DNA of 7,093 nt from Gemmatimonadota bacterium (lineage in GTDB: Bacteria; JAAXHH01), in the NCBI GenBank assembly GCA_026713285.1, contig JAPOOT010000437.1:1-7093 (forward strand), in the 5' to 3' direction. The notes below the pieces were generated by a model, which ran no database searches, was not told where the DNA came from, and saw only the letters and a list, made by a program, of their open reading frames with translations. The position numbers and the translations under genes were made by a program. Positions 5,234-7,093 of this stretch are shown here, in pieces (position 1 is the first letter of the stretch; every line of letters begins with the position of its first letter).

Positions 5234-6421
5234 ATGAGCGAAGTGACAAACCCGGTCCGGACAGACAACCTTCCCCCACCGGACGACGCATTCTGGAAAG
5301 GAATCCGCCGCGACCAGTTCTACCTGGAACCCGATATCGCCTTTCTCCAAGGCGGCTCCGTCGGACCGTCACCGAAGCCGGTCGTGGATCGCGTGACCGA
5401 GGCCATCCGGGCCTTCGACAGCGACCCGTTGAAGCATCAGCAGCAATACTGGCCGATCGTCGAGGAATCGAGGGAGAAGCTGGCGAAATTCGTTGGCACG
5501 CGGCCGGAGCGCATCGCGCTGGTCCAGAACACCACCATGGCGCTCAGCGTCTTCGCCCAGGGCGTGACCTGGAAGGTAGGCGGAGAAATCCTGATGACGG
5601 ACCAGGAATACGGCGCGGTAAACGCCTGCTTCGACTACGTGGCCGAACGGCACGGCATGACCGTCCGCAGGGTGCATCTGCCCATGGAGATCACCGACAA
5701 GCAGCAGATCATCGATGTATTCAAAAGTGGAATAAACGAGCGTACGGCGGCCCTGGTCTTCGGGCACGTGTACTGGTCGACGGGCATGGTGACGCCGGTG
5801 AAGGAACTGACGGAAATCGGCCGTGAGCGTGGCATCTGGGTAGTGGTGGACGGCGCCCATGCCGTGAGCATGGTCCCCCTGCATCTGGACGAATGGAATC
5901 CCCATTTCTACGCCTCCAGCCTGCACAAGTGGACGCTTTCCCCCAAGGGTACGGGCATGCTATTCGTATCGGACGACGCCCACGACCGGGTCGAGCCGCT
6001 CATACTGGGCTCCAGCGCCCATCCCAATCCGAATGCAAGCCGGTTCGACATGATGGGCACGCGGGACCAGACTCCTTTCATCGGACTGGGCACGGCCCTC
6101 GATTTCCAGCAGGAGATCGGATGGGATCACATACGGACTTATTGTCGGGGCCTGGTGAATTACATGCGCGAACGCCTCGGCCGCATCCGGGGCGTACGCT
6201 TCCTGACGCCGCGTGACCCCGAGATGTCCGGGTTCATCACGACCTTCACCATCGAAGGCGCCGATCTACAGAAAATCCGGCAGGAACTGTGGGACGACGA
6301 GAAAATCGAGACCGTGGCCTTCCACATCAACGACGTGCCCGTGTTTCGAATTTCGACCCATTTTTACAACAGCCGGGAGGAAATCGACCGCATGGTGCGG
6401 GCCATCGAGCGGCGACTGTAA
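5234..6421 (+). CDS. Class V aminotransferase-fold PLP enzyme (isopenicillin N epimerase-like)
   Basis: A 395-residue fold-type I PLP enzyme, about the length of isopenicillin N epimerase (CefD) homologues. FLQGGSVGPSPKPV (37-50) is the typical N-terminal substrate loop. NTTMAL (99-104) binds the PLP phosphate. VVVDGAHA (203-210) holds D206 and H209 at the cofactor ring. SLHKWTLSPKGTGML (229-243) carries the Schiff-base lysine K232. GTRDQT (275-280) and FRISTHFYN (371-379, R372 as probable carboxylate anchor) complete the pattern. The only cysteines are C132 and C304, neither in the C-terminal loop used by SufS/IscS, so a cysteine desulfurase role is unlikely. It more likely epimerises, transaminates or cleaves an amino acid; the substrate is unknown. 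Two stop codons in a row end the gene (6419-6424). The next gene, another PLP enzyme, follows after 157 bases on the same strand and may be co-transcribed. Confidence 0.9.
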   Translation: MSEVTNPVRTDNLPPPDDAFWKGIRRDQFYLEPDIAFLQGGSVGPSPKPVVDRVTEAIRAFDSDPLKHQQQYWPIVEESREKLAKFVGTRPERIALVQNTTMALSVFAQGVTWKVGGEILMTDQEYGAVNACFDYVAERHGMTVRRVHLPMEITDKQQIIDVFKSGINERTAALVFGHVYWSTGMVTPVKELTEIGRERGIWVVVDGAHAVSMVPLHLDEWNPHFYASSLHKWTLSPKGTGMLFVSDDAHDRVEPLILGSSAHPNPNASRFDMMGTRDQTPFIGLGTALDFQQEIGWDHIRTYCRGLVNYMRERLGRIRGVRFLTPRDPEMSGFITTFTIEGADLQKIRQELWDDEKIETVAFHINDVPVFRISTHFYNSREEIDRMVRAIERRL

Positions 6422-6427
6422 TAAGCA

Positions 6428-6442
6428 CCGGGATCGACCCGG
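6428..6442. other. Short perfect hairpin after the class V gene
   Basis: CCGGG and CCCGG flank a five-base ATCGA loop a few bases after the double stop. There is no T-run, so it is not a standard intrinsic terminator. It might protect the 3' end of a transcript or simply reflect high GC. Confidence 0.2.
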
Positions 6443-6456
6443 CACTCCGGCCCGGT

Positions 6457-6520
6457 CGTCGCAGGCGGCCAGGACCGGCCCGGAAATTCGATCGGACGTC
6501 GCAGGTCGCCGGAACCGGCC
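6457..6520 (+). repeat. Imperfect 40-bp-period direct repeat in an intergenic gap
   Basis: Bases 6457-6480 match 6497-6520 at 20 of 24 positions, both beginning with CGTCGCAGG and ending with ACCGGCC. Similarity fades over the remaining 16 bases of each 40-base unit. The repeat lies between two PLP-enzyme genes. It may be a two-copy tandem duplication or paired regulator-binding sites. Confidence 0.45.
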
Positions 6521-6566
6521 GGACGAATCGAATGATCCGAAAGGACGCGCCATCGAGCGGCGGGAA

Positions 6567-6572
6567 AGGAAG
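6567..6572 (+). promoter_or_regulatory. Ribosome binding site of the Cys/Met-metabolism PLP gene
   Basis: AGGAAG at 6567-6572 ends six bases before the ATG at 6579 and supports that start. The translated N-terminus also aligns with the start of family members (TRSIHAGE at residues 9-16). Confidence 0.65.
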
Positions 6573-6578
6573 ATCGAA

Positions 6579-7093
6579 ATGACCGATGAACATGGCTTCA
6601 TCACGCGGTCCATCCACGCGGGCGAGGCGGAGAATACGTCGGCGACGCCGATCTACCAGTCCACCACGGTGGACGGCGCCTACCTGCGGGGAAGCAATCC
6701 GACTTTCACGGCATTCGAGGAGAAGATGTGCACGCTCGAAGGCGGTGGACGCAGTATCGCCACCGCCTGCGGCATGGCGTCGGTCACCCAGGCCGTGATG
6801 ACGCTTATTCGCGCGGGTTCCAGAATCGTGTGTCACCAAACCTGCTACGTCTGGACCAGGCATTTCATGTCCGAGGAGCTGCCCAGGCTCGGTTTCGATA
6901 CGGAACTGATCGACATGCGGGATCCGAAACAGCTCGATGCGGCCCTTGAGAAGCCCACGGACGTGGTTTACTTCGAACCCCTCTCCAATCCAAACCTGGA
7001 CATCATCGATACGCCCAGTGTCATCCGAAAGGCCCACCAGGCCGGTGCGAAGGTCGTGATTGACAATACCTTTCTCTCCCCCTATCTGTTCCG
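6579..7093 (+). CDS. Cys/Met-metabolism PLP enzyme (cystathionine gamma-synthase family), partial at window end
   Basis: An open frame of 171 codons continues past the window edge, so the C-terminal half, including the Schiff-base lysine, is not visible. The family is recognised from TRSIHAGE (9-16), PIYQSTT (24-30), YLRGSNPT (35-42, the YxRxxNPT cofactor-binding motif), ACGMAS (63-68), FEPLSNPNLDIID (132-144) and VIDNTFLSPY (160-169, D162 at the PLP ring). These enzymes work in transsulfuration or in beta/gamma elimination of sulfur amino acids: cystathionine gamma-synthase, cystathionine lyases, methionine gamma-lyase and O-acetylhomoserine sulfhydrylase. The exact reaction cannot be decided from this fragment. 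The usual YGGT motif next to PLP reads YVWT here (90-93), which marks a divergent subgroup. It probably follows the class V gene in the same transcript. Confidence 0.88.
   Translation, partial: MTDEHGFITRSIHAGEAENTSATPIYQSTTVDGAYLRGSNPTFTAFEEKMCTLEGGGRSIATACGMASVTQAVMTLIRAGSRIVCHQTCYVWTRHFMSEELPRLGFDTELIDMRDPKQLDAALEKPTDVVYFEPLSNPNLDIIDTPSVIRKAHQAGAKVVIDNTFLSPYLF

Noticed and set aside
5234..6421. Cysteine desulfurase (SufS/IscS) identity for the class V enzyme
   Set aside because: There is no cysteine in the C-terminal catalytic loop; the only cysteines are at residues 132 and 304.
6327..7037. Open frame of 236 codons on the - strand
   Set aside because: It is antisense to the class V gene end and to the partial cystathionine gamma-synthase-family gene, whose motifs are clear; no family features are seen in it.
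1..7093. CRISPR array, tRNA or rRNA genes
   Set aside because: No regularly spaced long repeats with unique spacers and no tRNA or rRNA signature sequences were seen on either strand by eye.

Overview
This is a GC-rich bacterial chromosome segment in which every supported gene lies on the + strand. Genes are compact, mostly preceded by AGGA/GGAG-type ribosome binding sites, and have no introns. The lineage cannot be fixed from sequence alone. The gene mix (an ADP-ribosylglycohydrolase fusion, a DegT/StrS aminotransferase, a class V aminotransferase and a Cys/Met-metabolism PLP enzyme) would suit an uncultured environmental phylum such as Latescibacterota or Gemmatimonadota-like metagenome bins, but that is only a guess.

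Layout. (1) 1-337 holds no convincing gene; it contains a run of CGCGGA motifs spaced 11-12 or 23 bp apart. (2) 338-1813 encodes a two-domain enzyme: an N-terminal CDKN3/dual-specificity-phosphatase-like domain fused to a C-terminal ADP-ribosylglycohydrolase (DraG/ARH) domain. (3) 1814-2040 is a regulatory gap. It carries a diverged, in-frame copy of the 3' end of the preceding gene, a GC-rich hairpin, and a good sigma70-type promoter for the next gene. (4) 2041-3306 encodes a DegT/DnrJ/EryC1/StrS aminotransferase. (5) 3307-5199 is a distinct module of lower GC: a gap with an imperfect inverted repeat, an AAA_21-type ATPase, and a directly abutting DUF4276 protein. This pair resembles the OLD/PARIS-style pairing of an ABC-type ATPase with a TOPRIM-like effector and is the best candidate here for a mobile anti-phage system. 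(6) 5234-6421 encodes a class V (isopenicillin N epimerase-like) PLP enzyme. (7) 6579 to the window end is the N-terminal part of a cystathionine gamma-synthase-family PLP enzyme that runs off the edge.

How the genes may work together. Three PLP fold-type I enzymes of three different families lie in about 5 kb, all on one strand, with the ATPase-DUF4276 pair between the first and second. The simplest reading is a metabolic neighbourhood (amine or sulfur amino-acid chemistry) into which a two-gene defence module was inserted. The phosphatase-ADP-ribosylglycohydrolase fusion acts on ADP-ribosyl or phosphorylated substrates and has no obvious pathway link to the aminotransferases; a link to the defence pair is possible but unsupported beyond proximity. 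No tRNA, rRNA, CRISPR array, transposase or integrase was recognised.
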